From contig NZ_CP146242.1 of the NCBI RefSeq assembly GCF_037039395.1, forward strand, positions 2,491,001 to 2,555,000: DNA of 64,000 nt. Direction: 5' to 3'. The stretch is from Agrobacterium vitis (GTDB lineage: Bacteria > Pseudomonadota > Alphaproteobacteria > Rhizobiales > Rhizobiaceae). Positions 40,748-49,717 of this stretch are shown piece by piece. Within the stretch, counting starts at the first letter, position 1, and every line of letters begins with the position of its first letter. The notes under the pieces are model-generated. The model had not been told where the DNA came from, did not search any database, and worked only from the letters and a program-made list of their open reading frames with translations. The position numbers were made by a program, and so were the translations under genes.

Positions 40748-42317
40748 ATCGCCTCAGCTTGAGGCCTATGCCTGCCGTCAGGGTCTTGTCGTCGGAACTG
40801 CTGTCACTGGTGGATTTTTCCCAGGTGAGATCGGCGGTGAGATCCAGCCAGCGGTTGACCTTGTAAACCAGCCCGCCACCTGCCGTGTAATACATGCCCG
40901 TACTCAGGCTGCCACCGCGATAATTGCGCCAGGTGGTGCCACCTGAAAGCTTGGCGATCAGGTTGTCGCGCAATTCATGGGTGACGACGGCCGTCAGCGC
41001 ATAGGCGACATCGCCGCTGACGCCTGCGGTGGTGGACGGTTCAATGGAGGTAGCAAGACCCAGATCGACATTGGTGCCGCGCAACGGTGACCATGCGACA
41101 TTGCCATCAACGGTCATCGCGCCCATATCCTCCAACCGCGTGTCGTCGAAACTGGCGAGCTTATAGCCAAGAGCGATTTCGCCGCGCAGCTTTTCGCCCA
41201 TATCTGAGCTGATCCCGGCCTTGGCGCCGTAGATATTGCCGGAACGGCGGTAGCCTGCGCTGTCCTCAGTCTGGTCATAGCGGGTCTTGCCAGCGGAAAC
41301 CTCGACAAAGGGTGTCAGCGCCGGGGAGATTTCATAGCCGAGCCGCGAAGACAGGGTGACGGCATTACGGTTTCGGTCGGAATTGGACAGCATGCTGCCA
41401 TTGGCAAGCTTGGCATCAGTATAGACCCAGCGTTCGAAATCCAGCCCGACCGAGCCTTTCAACGGACCAAGCTGCCGTTCCAGCACAGCACCGGCGCTGA
41501 ACTGATTGACGCCGGATTGCACCGAGGCATTGCGCACGGCATTGGGATCGGTGGTGCTTTCGCGGCTGAAACCATAGCCCGCGGTCAGCCGGGCGGCGAT
41601 GTCATCGGCAAAATCCAGTCGTAATGCGGCATCGACGCGCCCGGAGGGGTCGCTGTCACGGTCGCCGGCAATGTGCTGACGCCATTGTCCGTCGCCGGTA
41701 ATGACCAGTTGATGGCGTGACCAGTCGGAGGTCAGCGTACCCTTCAGCCCATTGTCCCAATAGGTGGTGTTCTGCTTGTCGCTGCCGGTTGATTTGCGCT
41801 CGGTGCTGATCCCTTGCGACAGTTCCGGCCTGAGAATCATCGTGCCAACATGAATGCCGGTGCCGTCATCCTCGGTTTTGCGCAGTTGACGCCGTTCATC
41901 GACCGGCGATTCTCTGAGGTTGATGCGGTTGGCATCCAGCGCGTCATTGGTGATCCGGCGGAAACTGTCGGTATCAAGCGTGTCTTCGCTGGTATCCGAC
42001 TTGGTTTTGGTTGATGACGTAGCGGTGCCTGTTGCCGTCGTGTCGGTGGTTGTTGCCGAGTTGTCGGTGCTGGCTGTAGAGCCGCGCAGGGTCGCAAGGC
42101 CCGCGCTTTGCTCAGTCGATCCCGACGTCAACTGCTGGGAGAGGGCAGGACCCGCCCCAGCCGCGACCAGACACGCTGCCAGCAGGCCAGCGGACACCAT
42201 CGGGCAAAAACCCGCGCTGTGCTGCCGATCAGGGGAATGGGTCTGGCTGTCCGTCATTGCGGCCTGTTGAAATCTGTCTTTCGGCGGTGATGCCATTACC
42301 GAAAGGTAAATTCCCAT
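40746..42317 (-). CDS. Outer-membrane beta-barrel protein (putative beta-barrel porin 2 type)
   Basis: 523-residue exported protein. A hydrophobic signal-like segment (MVSAGLLAACLVAAGAGPALSQ) lies at residues 40-61. A Ser/Thr/Asp-rich low-complexity linker follows to about 110, then some 380 residues of alternating amphipathic strands typical of a barrel, with repeated Gly/aromatic strand ends and tyrosine-rich girdles. It resembles rhizobial BBP2-type outer-membrane proteins. Function is unknown; a role in surface-polysaccharide export or porin activity is only a guess. The start is uncertain: ATGs at 42317, 42296 and 42257 are in frame and none has a strong ribosome-binding site. 42257 would give a conventional signal peptide. 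Confidence 0.75.
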   Translation of the reverse strand: MGIYLSVMASPPKDRFQQAAMTDSQTHSPDRQHSAGFCPMVSAGLLAACLVAAGAGPALSQQLTSGSTEQSAGLATLRGSTASTDNSATTTDTTATGTATSSTKTKSDTSEDTLDTDSFRRITNDALDANRINLRESPVDERRQLRKTEDDGTGIHVGTMILRPELSQGISTERKSTGSDKQNTTYWDNGLKGTLTSDWSRHQLVITGDGQWRQHIAGDRDSDPSGRVDAALRLDFADDIAARLTAGYGFSRESTTDPNAVRNASVQSGVNQFSAGAVLERQLGPLKGSVGLDFERWVYTDAKLANGSMLSNSDRNRNAVTLSSRLGYEISPALTPFVEVSAGKTRYDQTEDSAGYRRSGNIYGAKAGISSDMGEKLRGEIALGYKLASFDDTRLEDMGAMTVDGNVAWSPLRGTNVDLGLATSIEPSTTAGVSGDVAYALTAVVTHELRDNLIAKLSGGTTWRNYRGGSLSTGMYYTAGGGLVYKVNRWLDLTADLTWEKSTSDSSSDDKTLTAGIGLKLRR

Positions 42318-42436
42318 GGTTAATTATTCGTTGCGATCAACGATTTGCACAGGTCAGCTTGCCAGAAACACCGGCCAGTCGTCATTTCTTACAGACTGTA
42401 GGCAAGGGTGAATGGACAGTTAAGTTCATTAGCGCT

Positions 42437-43444
42437 ATGGACATTGCCATGAACAAGCTGGCTGTAAAACTCGTGGAAGCAAGCGCCATCAAGGCTGCAT
42501 TGCGTGTCGTCGCTACCGAACAAAGCGGGCTGGCGGCTCTGGAAGAGGCTTTGGCAGGGTATCTTGCCGGACCGTTTTGCAACGCGATCGATGTTATCGG
42601 CAAAAGCTCAGGCCGGGTGATCGTCTCTGGCGTCGGCAAAAGCGGCCATATCGGCGGCAAGATTGCGGCGACCTTTGCCTCGACAGGCACACCGGCTTTC
42701 TTCATCCATCCGGCGGAAGCCAATCACGGCGACCTCGGCATGATTGCCCGTGACGACGTGGTGATCGCCCTGTCGTGGGGCGGCGAAAGCACCGAGCTGA
42801 ACGGCATTCTGTCCTTTACCCGCCGGTTCTCCATTCCGCTGATCGCTATTACTGCTGGTGAGCAGTCCACTTTGGCGCGTGAAGCCGATATCGTGCTTTT
42901 GATGCCCAAGGTGCAGGAAGCCTGCCCGCATGGCTTGGCGCCGACCACCTCCACCATGATGCAGATGGCGCTGGGCGATGCACTGGCCCTGGCACTGCTG
43001 GAAGCGCGTGGCTTCGGACCAAACGATTTCAAGACCTTCCATCCGGGCGGCAAGCTGGGCGCGATGCTGACCCATGTCGGTGATATGATGCATATCGGCG
43101 AGGACGTGCCGCTGGTGCCGGAAGGTACCTCTGTGCCGGAAGCCATTATCATGCTGTCGCAGAAGCGTTTTGGCTGCGTCGGCGTGACCGACAGTACCAA
43201 TCGCCTGGTCGGCATCATCACCGATGGCGATATTGCCCGTAACCTCAACCGCAATCTCGGTGAGCGGATGGTGGAAGAGGTGATGACCCGTCATCCAAAG
43301 ACGGTACACACCGAAACACTTGCTACGACTGCTATGGCAATCCTCAATCAGCACAACATTTCGGCGCTGTTTGTGACAGATGAAGACGGTGTGCCCAATG
43401 GCATTATCCACTTCCATGACCTGCTGCGGATTGGTGTGGCTTGA
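42437..43444 (+). CDS. kdsD: KpsF/GutQ-family sugar-phosphate isomerase (arabinose-5-phosphate isomerase)
   Basis: Converts ribulose-5-phosphate to arabinose-5-phosphate, the first step toward Kdo for LPS and capsule. The ~335-residue protein has an N-terminal SIS domain (VIVSGVGKSGHIGGKIAATFASTG, then HPAEANHGDLGMI and LSWGGESTELN) and two C-terminal CBS domains (from about residue 210, with VGIITDGDIARNL). The metal/active-site HGLAPTTSTMMQMALGDALA is typical. The start is uncertain: ATG at 42437 gives the family length, a second is at 42449 and the frame is open back to 42257. The last gives a 60-residue extension unlike the family. Confidence 0.88.
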   Translation: MDIAMNKLAVKLVEASAIKAALRVVATEQSGLAALEEALAGYLAGPFCNAIDVIGKSSGRVIVSGVGKSGHIGGKIAATFASTGTPAFFIHPAEANHGDLGMIARDDVVIALSWGGESTELNGILSFTRRFSIPLIAITAGEQSTLAREADIVLLMPKVQEACPHGLAPTTSTMMQMALGDALALALLEARGFGPNDFKTFHPGGKLGAMLTHVGDMMHIGEDVPLVPEGTSVPEAIIMLSQKRFGCVGVTDSTNRLVGIITDGDIARNLNRNLGERMVEEVMTRHPKTVHTETLATTAMAILNQHNISALFVTDEDGVPNGIIHFHDLLRIGVA

Positions 43445-43520
43445 CGAGTGAGTGATAGCGTCGGAAGGTTCATACTGAGCCCATGGGCGTAAGAGTTTGA
43501 GTATCTCGGCTCCGCCGCCC

Positions 43521-43563
43521 CCTCATCCGGCTGCCGCCACCTTCTCCCCGCTGGGGAGAAGAG
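43521..43563. repeat. Dispersed rhizobial intergenic palindrome
   Basis: The CCCTCATCCGG...CACC segment ends in the perfect hairpin CTTCTCCCC-GCT-GGGGAGAAG (43541-43561). This sequence type is common between genes of Rhizobiales. It lies in the 238-bp gap 43445-43682 between convergent genes, which otherwise shows nothing. Confidence 0.7.
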
Positions 43564-43682
43564 GGATAGAGCCAACAGCGTATTCGGATATCCTTTTTCG
43601 GTGGACATACGACTGCGGAGCAGAGACGAGACAAAATATGACGTTTCGCTGAAGTCCCCGGTTTATTCTTAAATAGGCTTCT

Positions 43683-44141
43683 TCAAACCGCATCCACGGT
43701 CAAATCGCTCCCATGGGCGGCGACGATTCTGACTTGAATACCGGCGTCTAGATCCGGTCCCGAAACCGTCCAGAACGTATCATCCAACCTGATCCGGCCA
43801 CGCCCCTCGCGGATCGGTTCCTGGAGTGTGGCGGTTCGCCCGACAAGACTTGCGGTGCGCTGGTTGAGCAGCGGCTCATCGCTGCGGCTGGCGTCGGAGC
43901 GTAGATAATTACGCCCAATCATGATGGCGGCGACCGAAAAAGCGCAGAACACCAGTGCTTGAACCTGCCAGGGCCAGAAGGCGTCGCCCCAGAAGGCCAG
44001 CGATAGCAGGCCGGTGGCAATAGCGCCCAGCCCGATCCAGATCATGAACATGCCGGGCATGACCAGTTCGACGGCCAGTAGCGCCATTCCCAGCACCAGC
44101 CAGCTCCACGGACCCCATTGATCGACCAGCGTGGCGAACAT
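43683..44141 (-). CDS. NfeD-family membrane protein
   Basis: 152-residue inner-membrane protein: three or four hydrophobic helices in residues 10-75 (WLVLGMALLAVELVMPG, MIWIGLGAIATGLLSLAF) and a soluble OB-fold NfeD domain at the C-terminus (LVGRTATLQEPIREGRGRIRL, then GSDLTVDAV). NfeD proteins partner SPFH/stomatin-like proteins encoded next to them, as here: the qmcA-like gene ends 6 bp upstream. The pair is thought to organise membrane microdomains or quality control. Confidence 0.9.
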   Translation of the reverse strand: MFATLVDQWGPWSWLVLGMALLAVELVMPGMFMIWIGLGAIATGLLSLAFWGDAFWPWQVQALVFCAFSVAAIMIGRNYLRSDASRSDEPLLNQRTASLVGRTATLQEPIREGRGRIRLDDTFWTVSGPDLDAGIQVRIVAAHGSDLTVDAV

Positions 44142-44147
44142 CGTGGC

Positions 44148-45182
44148 TTATTCCTCCGACTTGGCGAAGGGATTGATCGCGGGTGTGGTGCTGACTGTGG
44201 TGGTTTTCGGCACGCTTCTGGCTGAGGAGCCGGAATGACGGGCAGGACTGCCGCCCGCTTGTGGTGCATCGCCGCCGAACACTTCACGGGCGATGGCGCC
44301 AATGCCGCTCAGCGAACCGATCAGTGATGAAGCTTCCATCGGCATCAGCACGATTTTCGAGTTGGAGGCGGTGCCGATAGCGGTCATCGCCTCGGTATAT
44401 TTCTGCGCGACGAAGTAGTTGATGGCCTGCACGTCACCGGCGGCAATTGCCTCGGAAACCAGGGCCGTCGCCTTGGCCTCGGCTTCTGCCAGACGCTCGC
44501 GGGCTTCGGCTTCACGATAGGCGGCTTCCCGCTGGCCTTCGGCCTGGAGAATGGCGGATTGCTTGGCGCCTTCGGCCCGCAGAATCTGGGCATTGCGGAA
44601 GCCCTCGGCTTCCAACACCAGGGCGCGTTTTTCGCGCTCGGCCTTCATCTGACGGCCCATGGCATCGACCAGATCCTTGGGCGGCTGGATGTCCTTGATC
44701 TCGACGCGGGTGACCTTGATACCCCAGGGTCGCACGGCTTCATCCACCACCCGCAGCAGCCGGTCATTGATGACCTCGCGGTTGGAGAGCAGTTCATCAA
44801 GATCCATCGAGCCCATGACCGAACGAATATTGGTCATTGTCAGGTTGAGAATGGCGTTTTCCAGATTGGCGACCTGATAAGCGGCCTCGGCAGCGTTCAG
44901 AACCTGATAAAAGGCCACGGCATCGGCGGAGACGCTGGCATTGTCCTTGGTGATGACTTCCTGGGTTGGAACATCCAGCACCTGTTCCATCACGTTCATC
45001 CTGGCACCGATGGTTTCGATGAAGGGAGTGATGATGTTCAGGCCCGGTTCCAGTGTGCGGGTATAGCGCCCGAAGCGTTCCACCGTATAGCGAAAGCCCT
45101 GCGGCACGGTCTTGATCCCGGCAATCAGCACCAGAATGACGAAGCCCACCAGGGCAATAACCATAATATCGAAGCCGGACAT
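44148..45182 (-). CDS. SPFH/Band 7 stomatin-like protein (QmcA type)
   Basis: 344-residue membrane-anchored protein. An N-terminal hydrophobic segment (MVIALVGFVILVLIAG) precedes the Band 7 domain (TVPQGFRYTVERFGRYTRTL, VPTQEVITKDNASVSADA) up to about 190. An Ala/Glu-rich coiled coil follows (ILRAEGAKQSAILQAEGQRE) and the C-terminus has INYFVAQKYTEAM. It probably assembles with NfeD and the FtsH protease system in membrane microdomains. The ATG at 45182 is divergent from the queC riboswitch transcript. Confidence 0.9.
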   Translation of the reverse strand: MSGFDIMVIALVGFVILVLIAGIKTVPQGFRYTVERFGRYTRTLEPGLNIITPFIETIGARMNVMEQVLDVPTQEVITKDNASVSADAVAFYQVLNAAEAAYQVANLENAILNLTMTNIRSVMGSMDLDELLSNREVINDRLLRVVDEAVRPWGIKVTRVEIKDIQPPKDLVDAMGRQMKAEREKRALVLEAEGFRNAQILRAEGAKQSAILQAEGQREAAYREAEARERLAEAEAKATALVSEAIAAGDVQAINYFVAQKYTEAMTAIGTASNSKIVLMPMEASSLIGSLSGIGAIAREVFGGDAPQAGGSPARHSGSSARSVPKTTTVSTTPAINPFAKSEE

Positions 45183-45339
45183 CTCTTCTCCCCACCGCTA
45201 TTTTGTTGAACCTTATGTAAGCTTGGCCCCATCCCGTTACCAGTGGCTTGAACGATCTAAGGTCGTTGCCAGCGCAATTACCCGTTCGGGCGGGTTTGCA
45301 AAACCCCACTTCTGCGCTATCAGGGCCACGGTTTTCACC

Positions 45340-45370
45340 ACCGGTCGCAGCCTACCCGGAAAAAACAAGG
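45340..45370 (+). promoter_or_regulatory. PreQ1 class I riboswitch
   Basis: The 31 nt before queC contain CCGGTCGCAG (45341-45350), CCTACCCGG and an A-rich tail ending ACAAGG. This matches the class I preQ1 aptamer, from memory almost base for base in the GGTCGCAG loop and AAAACAAGG tail of the Thermoanaerobacter form. A 4-bp P1 stem (CCGG/CCGG) and a pseudoknot with the tail can form. The tail is also the Shine-Dalgarno region (AAGGA, 45367-45371), so preQ1 binding should block translation of queC. Confidence 0.85.
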
Positions 45371-45379
45371 ACTAGAACC

Positions 45380-46087
45380 ATGAAAATACTCGTCGTCTGC
45401 TCCGGCGGACTCGATTCCGTTTCGCTTGCCGATAAAATGGCGGCGGAGCATCAGCTGATCGGCCTGATCTCCTTCGATTACGGCCAGCGTCATAAAAAAG
45501 AGCTGGATTTTGCAGCGCTTGCGGCCAAACGGCTGGGCGTTCCGCACCAGATCATCGACATTACCGCGATTGGTGCCAGCCTGACCGGCTCGGCGCTGAC
45601 AGACGATCTCGACGTTCCCGATGGCCATTATGCCGAAGAGACGATGAAGATCACTGTCGTGCCGAACCGCAATGCCATCATGCTGGCGATTGCCTTTGGC
45701 GTGGCCGCAGCCCGCAAGGCGGATGCGGTGGCCGTTGCCGTGCATGGTGGCGACCATTTCATCTATCCCGATTGCCGACCCGGCTTCATCGATGCATTCC
45801 AGACCATGCAGACCCATGCACTGGAAGGCTATGCCGATGTCAAGCTGATGGCGCCGTTCGTCACGGTTTCGAAGGCCGATATCGTCACCGAAGGTGCGAA
45901 ATACGGTACGCCATTTGAGCAGACATGGTCTTGCTACAAGGGTGGCGAGCGCCATTGTGGCCGGTGTGGCACCTGCGTGGAGCGGCGCGAAGCCTTTCAT
46001 CTGGCTGGTGTTACCGATCCGACTGCCTATGAAGACCCGGATTTCTGGGTGAGCGCCACCTCCGGCTTCCAGGCCAGGGAGGTTTGA
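45380..46087 (+). CDS. queC: 7-cyano-7-deazaguanine synthase
   Basis: ATP-dependent enzyme that converts 7-carboxy-7-deazaguanine and ammonia to preQ0 for queuosine. The 235-residue protein has the PP-loop CSGGLDSVSL (residues 7-16), VPNRNAIMLAIAFGVA, and a C-terminal zinc site with cysteines in TWSCYKGGERHCGRCGTCVERREAF. I chose the ATG at 45380, 9 bp after the AAGGA at the riboswitch end; the longer open frame would run through the riboswitch. It is the first gene of queC-queD-queE. Confidence 0.96.
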   Translation: MKILVVCSGGLDSVSLADKMAAEHQLIGLISFDYGQRHKKELDFAALAAKRLGVPHQIIDITAIGASLTGSALTDDLDVPDGHYAEETMKITVVPNRNAIMLAIAFGVAAARKADAVAVAVHGGDHFIYPDCRPGFIDAFQTMQTHALEGYADVKLMAPFVTVSKADIVTEGAKYGTPFEQTWSCYKGGERHCGRCGTCVERREAFHLAGVTDPTAYEDPDFWVSATSGFQAREV

Positions 46088-46091
46088 GACC

Positions 46092-46448
46092 ATGTACCGG
46101 ATCACCAAGGAATTTCATTTTTCCGCCTCGCACCAGCTGAAAGGCCTGCCCGCCGATCATCAATGCGCCCGGCTGCATGGGCATAATTATATTGTCGAGG
46201 TCGAGCTTTCGGGGGAGGACCTGAACGACCATGGCTTCCTGCGCGATTATCATGAGCTGAAAGTGCTGAAGACCTATATCGATGAGGCCTTCGATCATCG
46301 CCATCTCAATGACGTCCTGGGCCATGACAAGACCACGGCGGAATGTCTGGCCAAGCATTTCTACGATTGGTGCAAGCAGCGATTTGCCGAGACCTCTGCG
46401 GTCCGGGTCAGCGAAACCCAGAAGACCTGGGCGGAGTATCGACCGTGA
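46092..46448 (+). CDS. queD: 6-carboxy-5,6,7,8-tetrahydropterin synthase
   Basis: Converts 7,8-dihydroneopterin triphosphate to 6-carboxytetrahydropterin in queuosine synthesis. The 118-residue PTPS-family protein shows the zinc-binding histidines in [11 protein letters not shown] and [15 protein letters not shown], and the DHRHLND motif. It starts 4 bp after queC and its TGA overlaps the queE GTG. PTPS-family enzymes can also act in other pterin routes, but context supports QueD. Confidence 0.95.
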   Translation: MYRITKEFHFSASHQLKGLPADHQCARLHGHNYIVEVELSGEDLNDHGFLRDYHELKVLKTYIDEAFDHRHLNDVLGHDKTTAECLAKHFYDWCKQRFAETSAVRVSETQKTWAEYRP

Positions 46449-47206
46449 CGCAGCCTCAGATCTTGGGCGATACGGGGCTTAGGGTCAGCGAAATCTTTGG
46501 CCCGACCATTCAGGGCGAGGGGGTGTTGATCGGCCAGCCAACCGTGTTCGTGCGCATGGGCGGCTGCGATTATCGCTGTTCCTGGTGCGACAGCCTGCAT
46601 GCGGTGGAAAGCCGCTTTCGCCACGAGTGGCTGCCAATGAGCGTCGAGGCGATCTGGTCCGAGGTGGAAAGCCTGTCCGGGGGCGTGCCTTTGATGGTGT
46701 CGCTGTCGGGCGGCAATCCGGCGATCCAGCCGCTGGGCGGGCTGATTGCTCACGGTCATGAGCGGGGCTACCGCTTTGCCCTTGAAACCCAGGGGTCGAT
46801 TGCCCGCGACTGGTTTGCCGATCTGGATGTGCTGGTGCTATCGCCCAAACCACCTTCGAGCGGCATGGAAACGGATTGGGATGCGCTGTCGCTCTGTCTG
46901 GAGAAAGCCGCAGCGCGGGGCGAGCAGCAAAGCCCGCTGACCGTGTTGAAGTTCATCGTCTTCGATGAGGCCGATTATGCCTATGCCCGCGATGCCAGCG
47001 CCCGGCATCCGCATCTGCCGGTCTATCTCCAGCCCGGTAACCATACGCCCCCGCCGCCGGAAGACGATGACGCGGTAATCGATATGGATGGGATCATGAC
47101 CCGGATGCATTGGCTGGTGGACCGGGTGGTCGAAGACCGCTGGTTTGCCGCCCGAGTGCTGCCGCAACTGCATGTGCTGCTCTGGGGCAATAAGCGCGGC
47201 GTGTGA
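46445..47206 (+). CDS. queE: 7-carboxy-7-deazaguanine synthase (radical SAM)
   Basis: Radical SAM enzyme that rearranges 6-carboxytetrahydropterin to 7-carboxy-7-deazaguanine. The 4Fe-4S motif CX3CX2C is CDYRCSWC near residues 38-45, preceded by the characteristic FGPTIQGEG (substrate/SAM region) and followed by SLSGGNPA. The start is a GTG at 46445 within the queD stop (GTGA, 4-bp overlap), giving 253 residues; the longer open frame to 46343 overlaps queD and is unlikely. Coupled translation with queD is probable. No folE is visible nearby. Confidence 0.95.
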   Translation: MTQPQILGDTGLRVSEIFGPTIQGEGVLIGQPTVFVRMGGCDYRCSWCDSLHAVESRFRHEWLPMSVEAIWSEVESLSGGVPLMVSLSGGNPAIQPLGGLIAHGHERGYRFALETQGSIARDWFADLDVLVLSPKPPSSGMETDWDALSLCLEKAAARGEQQSPLTVLKFIVFDEADYAYARDASARHPHLPVYLQPGNHTPPPPEDDDAVIDMDGIMTRMHWLVDRVVEDRWFAARVLPQLHVLLWGNKRGV

Positions 47207-47210
47207 TGCT

Positions 47211-47285
47211 AAAGCATCGCGCTGAAAACCGGTGTCCATTTTTCGTACCAAGACCAACGGTCATTTAAAGAATGACCGTTGGTCT
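47211..47285. repeat. Degenerate intergenic repeat plus a perfect 15-bp hairpin
   Basis: 47211-47247 (AAAGCATCGCGCTGAAAACCGG then CATTTTTCG) is a diverged copy of the 57-bp repeat type seen at 15669. It is followed by AGACCAACGGTCATT (47251-47265), loop TAAAG and AATGACCGTTGGTCT (47271-47285), a perfect inverted repeat. It lies between the convergent queE and chemoreceptor genes and could act as a bidirectional transcript end despite lacking T-runs. Confidence 0.65.
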
Positions 47286-47329
47286 CGCGTGACCTGATGA
47301 CAACCTCTTATCCGAGGACGGGTGCCTTA

Positions 47330-49378
47330 TCAAAACTCCTCCCAGTTATCCCGGGATTGAGCGGCAGCTGCACCACCGCCAAAGGCCTTGGCGACAGCCT
47401 TGACCCGTTCGCGGGCCGGTGACGGAGCCGGACTGCGGGCGGTCATATGTGCGGAGACCGGCTGCGGTGCTCTGCGCCGAGGCTCGGACATCGTGGTTTC
47501 AGGCATTGTGCGGCTTTGCTGCCCGGAAATCTTGAAGTGGCTGAGCAGTCCGACCAGGCTCTGCGCCTCGTCGGAGAGTGAGTGGGTGGAGGCTGAGGTT
47601 TCCTCGACCATGGCGGCATTCTGCTGGGTCACCTGATCCATCTGGTTGATGGCGGCATTGATCTCATGCAGGCCGGTTGCCTGTTCCTTGGCCGCATTGG
47701 CGATGGAATGGATATGCTCGTTGATGGTCAGCACGCGGCTTTCGATCTTTGCCAGCGCTTCGCCGGTTTTTTGCACCAGCTTGACCCCGCCTTCGACCTC
47801 CTGGCCGGATTTGGTGATCAGCGCCTTGATGTCTTTGGCGGCGTTGGCGGAGCGTTGCGCCAGTTCGCGCACTTCCTGGGCAACCACGGCAAAACCCTTG
47901 CCGGCTTCACCCGCACGCGCGGCTTCTACACCGGCGTTCAGGGCCAGAAGATTGGTCTGGAAGGAAATCTCGTCGATCACGTTGATGATGGTGGAAATTT
48001 CCTTGGAGGCATTTTCGATCCGGCCCATGGCGTCCACGGCTTCGCGCACCACGACGGCGGACTGGGCGGCATTTTCCGTGGCTTCCGTCACGATCCGGCT
48101 GGCTTCCTGGGCACGTTCAGAGGAACTGCGCACCACGACCGTGATCTCATCGAGTGCCGCCGAAGTTTCCTCCAGAGCGGCCGCCTGCTTTTCGGTGCGC
48201 ATCGACAACTCGTTGGTGGCATTGCTCAATTGGCCGGTGCTGCCGCTGATGGCGTCCGTCTTGTGGCGGATGCTGGAAATCGTGTCGCGCAGGCGCTCGA
48301 AGGTGGTGTTGACATTGGCCTGCAATTCGCCAAACGCGCCTCTGAACTGGCCTTGCATTTCCTGGCTCAGATCGCCGCTGGCGAGGTTGGCGATCACCCG
48401 GCGGGTTTCTGTCACCCCACGCTCAACGCTTGCGATCAGCTCATTGATATTGTTGGCGAAAAGGTCAAGATTCGGATCGTCGTAATGTTTGTCGATCCGC
48501 TTGCTGAAATCGCCATCGGCGGCGGCTGCGACGACGACGGACATGCTGGATTGCAGGTCATCGCTTTTGGCGCGCAGGGCGGTTTCCTGGACATTCATGC
48601 GGGCGACCTCCTGGCCATTGCGCTTGAAGGTTTCCACCGCCAAGGCCATATCGCCGATTTCATCCTTACGGGTGGCGCCCGGCACGTCGGTTTCGAAATC
48701 GCCACTGGCGACACGCTTGATGGCCGTGGTGAGCTGGACGATCGGGCGGCTCAATTGCTTGACGCCGATATAGATCCCGAGGCCGACGCCGATCAGGATC
48801 GAGACAACCGTCACCGAGACGATCAGGATCATCATGGTTGTCTGGAAACTGGCGACCGAAGCCGTCACCGCCTGGAGTTCTTTCTTGTCGGCGCTGACGA
48901 CGGCATCCACCTCGGTCTGGAAGGCTTTGCGGTTGGCGCGGTTGGCCTCGTTATTGCCCTGCTCATTGGCGGATTGCGGGCTGACTTCGGTGCCCAGACG
49001 GACCGTTTCCGTGCGGAATGTCCGGAATTCCGCCGCCTTGGCAACCATGGCTTGGAAGGCCTGCAGCTGGGTTTCCGGTATCATTTTCCGCCAGGTTTGA
49101 AGCGTGGCATCCATGTCATCGAGGCTTTTTGTCAGCCCCTTGCCGAATTTGTCGGCGTCTTCCTTGGATTTCGCCGCGTAGATACCCCGTGATTCCATCA
49201 CGACCGAAGTGATCAGACGGTTGAGCCGCTCACCCTGGAAGGCGCGCTCGGATAGGTTGAGAACCTGTGCGGTCTTGCTGTCATACCGCAATGTCACGAA
49301 AATCCCGATCGCCCCAATCAGGGATGCGGCAAAGCCGAGAATGAAGACAAGTAGATATATTTTTCCATTAATACGCAT
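47330..49378 (-). CDS. Methyl-accepting chemotaxis protein
   Basis: 682-residue inner-membrane chemoreceptor. TM1 is residues 7-29, the periplasmic sensor about 30-180 (helical, polar), TM2 about 181-204, and HAMP from 206 (RPIVQLTTAIKRVASGDF), with a second HAMP-like unit near 315-365 (RRVIANLASGDLSQEM). The MA signalling domain runs from about 370 to 630 and contains the hairpin tip with VARAG-type motif (NLLALNAGVEAARAGEAGKGFAVVA). The extreme C-terminus is NWEEF, a pentapeptide of the type that tethers CheR/CheB. The ligand is unknown. No other che genes are near. Confidence 0.95.
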   Translation of the reverse strand: MRINGKIYLLVFILGFAASLIGAIGIFVTLRYDSKTAQVLNLSERAFQGERLNRLITSVVMESRGIYAAKSKEDADKFGKGLTKSLDDMDATLQTWRKMIPETQLQAFQAMVAKAAEFRTFRTETVRLGTEVSPQSANEQGNNEANRANRKAFQTEVDAVVSADKKELQAVTASVASFQTTMMILIVSVTVVSILIGVGLGIYIGVKQLSRPIVQLTTAIKRVASGDFETDVPGATRKDEIGDMALAVETFKRNGQEVARMNVQETALRAKSDDLQSSMSVVVAAAADGDFSKRIDKHYDDPNLDLFANNINELIASVERGVTETRRVIANLASGDLSQEMQGQFRGAFGELQANVNTTFERLRDTISSIRHKTDAISGSTGQLSNATNELSMRTEKQAAALEETSAALDEITVVVRSSSERAQEASRIVTEATENAAQSAVVVREAVDAMGRIENASKEISTIINVIDEISFQTNLLALNAGVEAARAGEAGKGFAVVAQEVRELAQRSANAAKDIKALITKSGQEVEGGVKLVQKTGEALAKIESRVLTINEHIHSIANAAKEQATGLHEINAAINQMDQVTQQNAAMVEETSASTHSLSDEAQSLVGLLSHFKISGQQSRTMPETTMSEPRRRAPQPVSAHMTARSPAPSPARERVKAVAKAFGGGAAAAQSRDNWEEF

Positions 49379-49717
49379 AGATTCCTCCTCCGCGGGGGCG
49401 CGGCAATCTCCCTCGATAGGTTCAATGTAGGGTGGAACAATTAATTATTGCTTTGATTTGCCCCCTTGGGCTACACAATCCGCAGATTGTAGAGGCTTGC
49501 TTTCACCATCAACATCGGCATGGATGAACAGTGCCGCGGGCAGGGGCGGGGAGGCTCATTTCAATATGGACTCATTAAGAACGGCGTTTTAAAAGCAATC
49601 TGTATATTTAAAGTATGCAATAGAAAATTTTTAAGCGGGTCAGTATCGCGCGTTGGGTAAAACGCAGGATGCTGAAGGGGAACGGGACCTGGTTTTCCCG
49701 AAACATGTTGTGAGAAT
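49379..49717. other. 339-bp intergenic between chemoreceptor and acyltransferase genes
   Basis: Divergent promoters are expected here. No gene is seen. A short hairpin ACAATC-CGCA-GATTGT lies near 49474-49489. The acyltransferase-proximal ~150 bp is more AT-rich than its surroundings. Confidence 0.4.

Noticed and set aside
47666-49192. 508-codon open frame antisense to the chemoreceptor gene
   Set aside because: Shadow of a strongly biased coding sequence; the MCP motifs are on the other strand.
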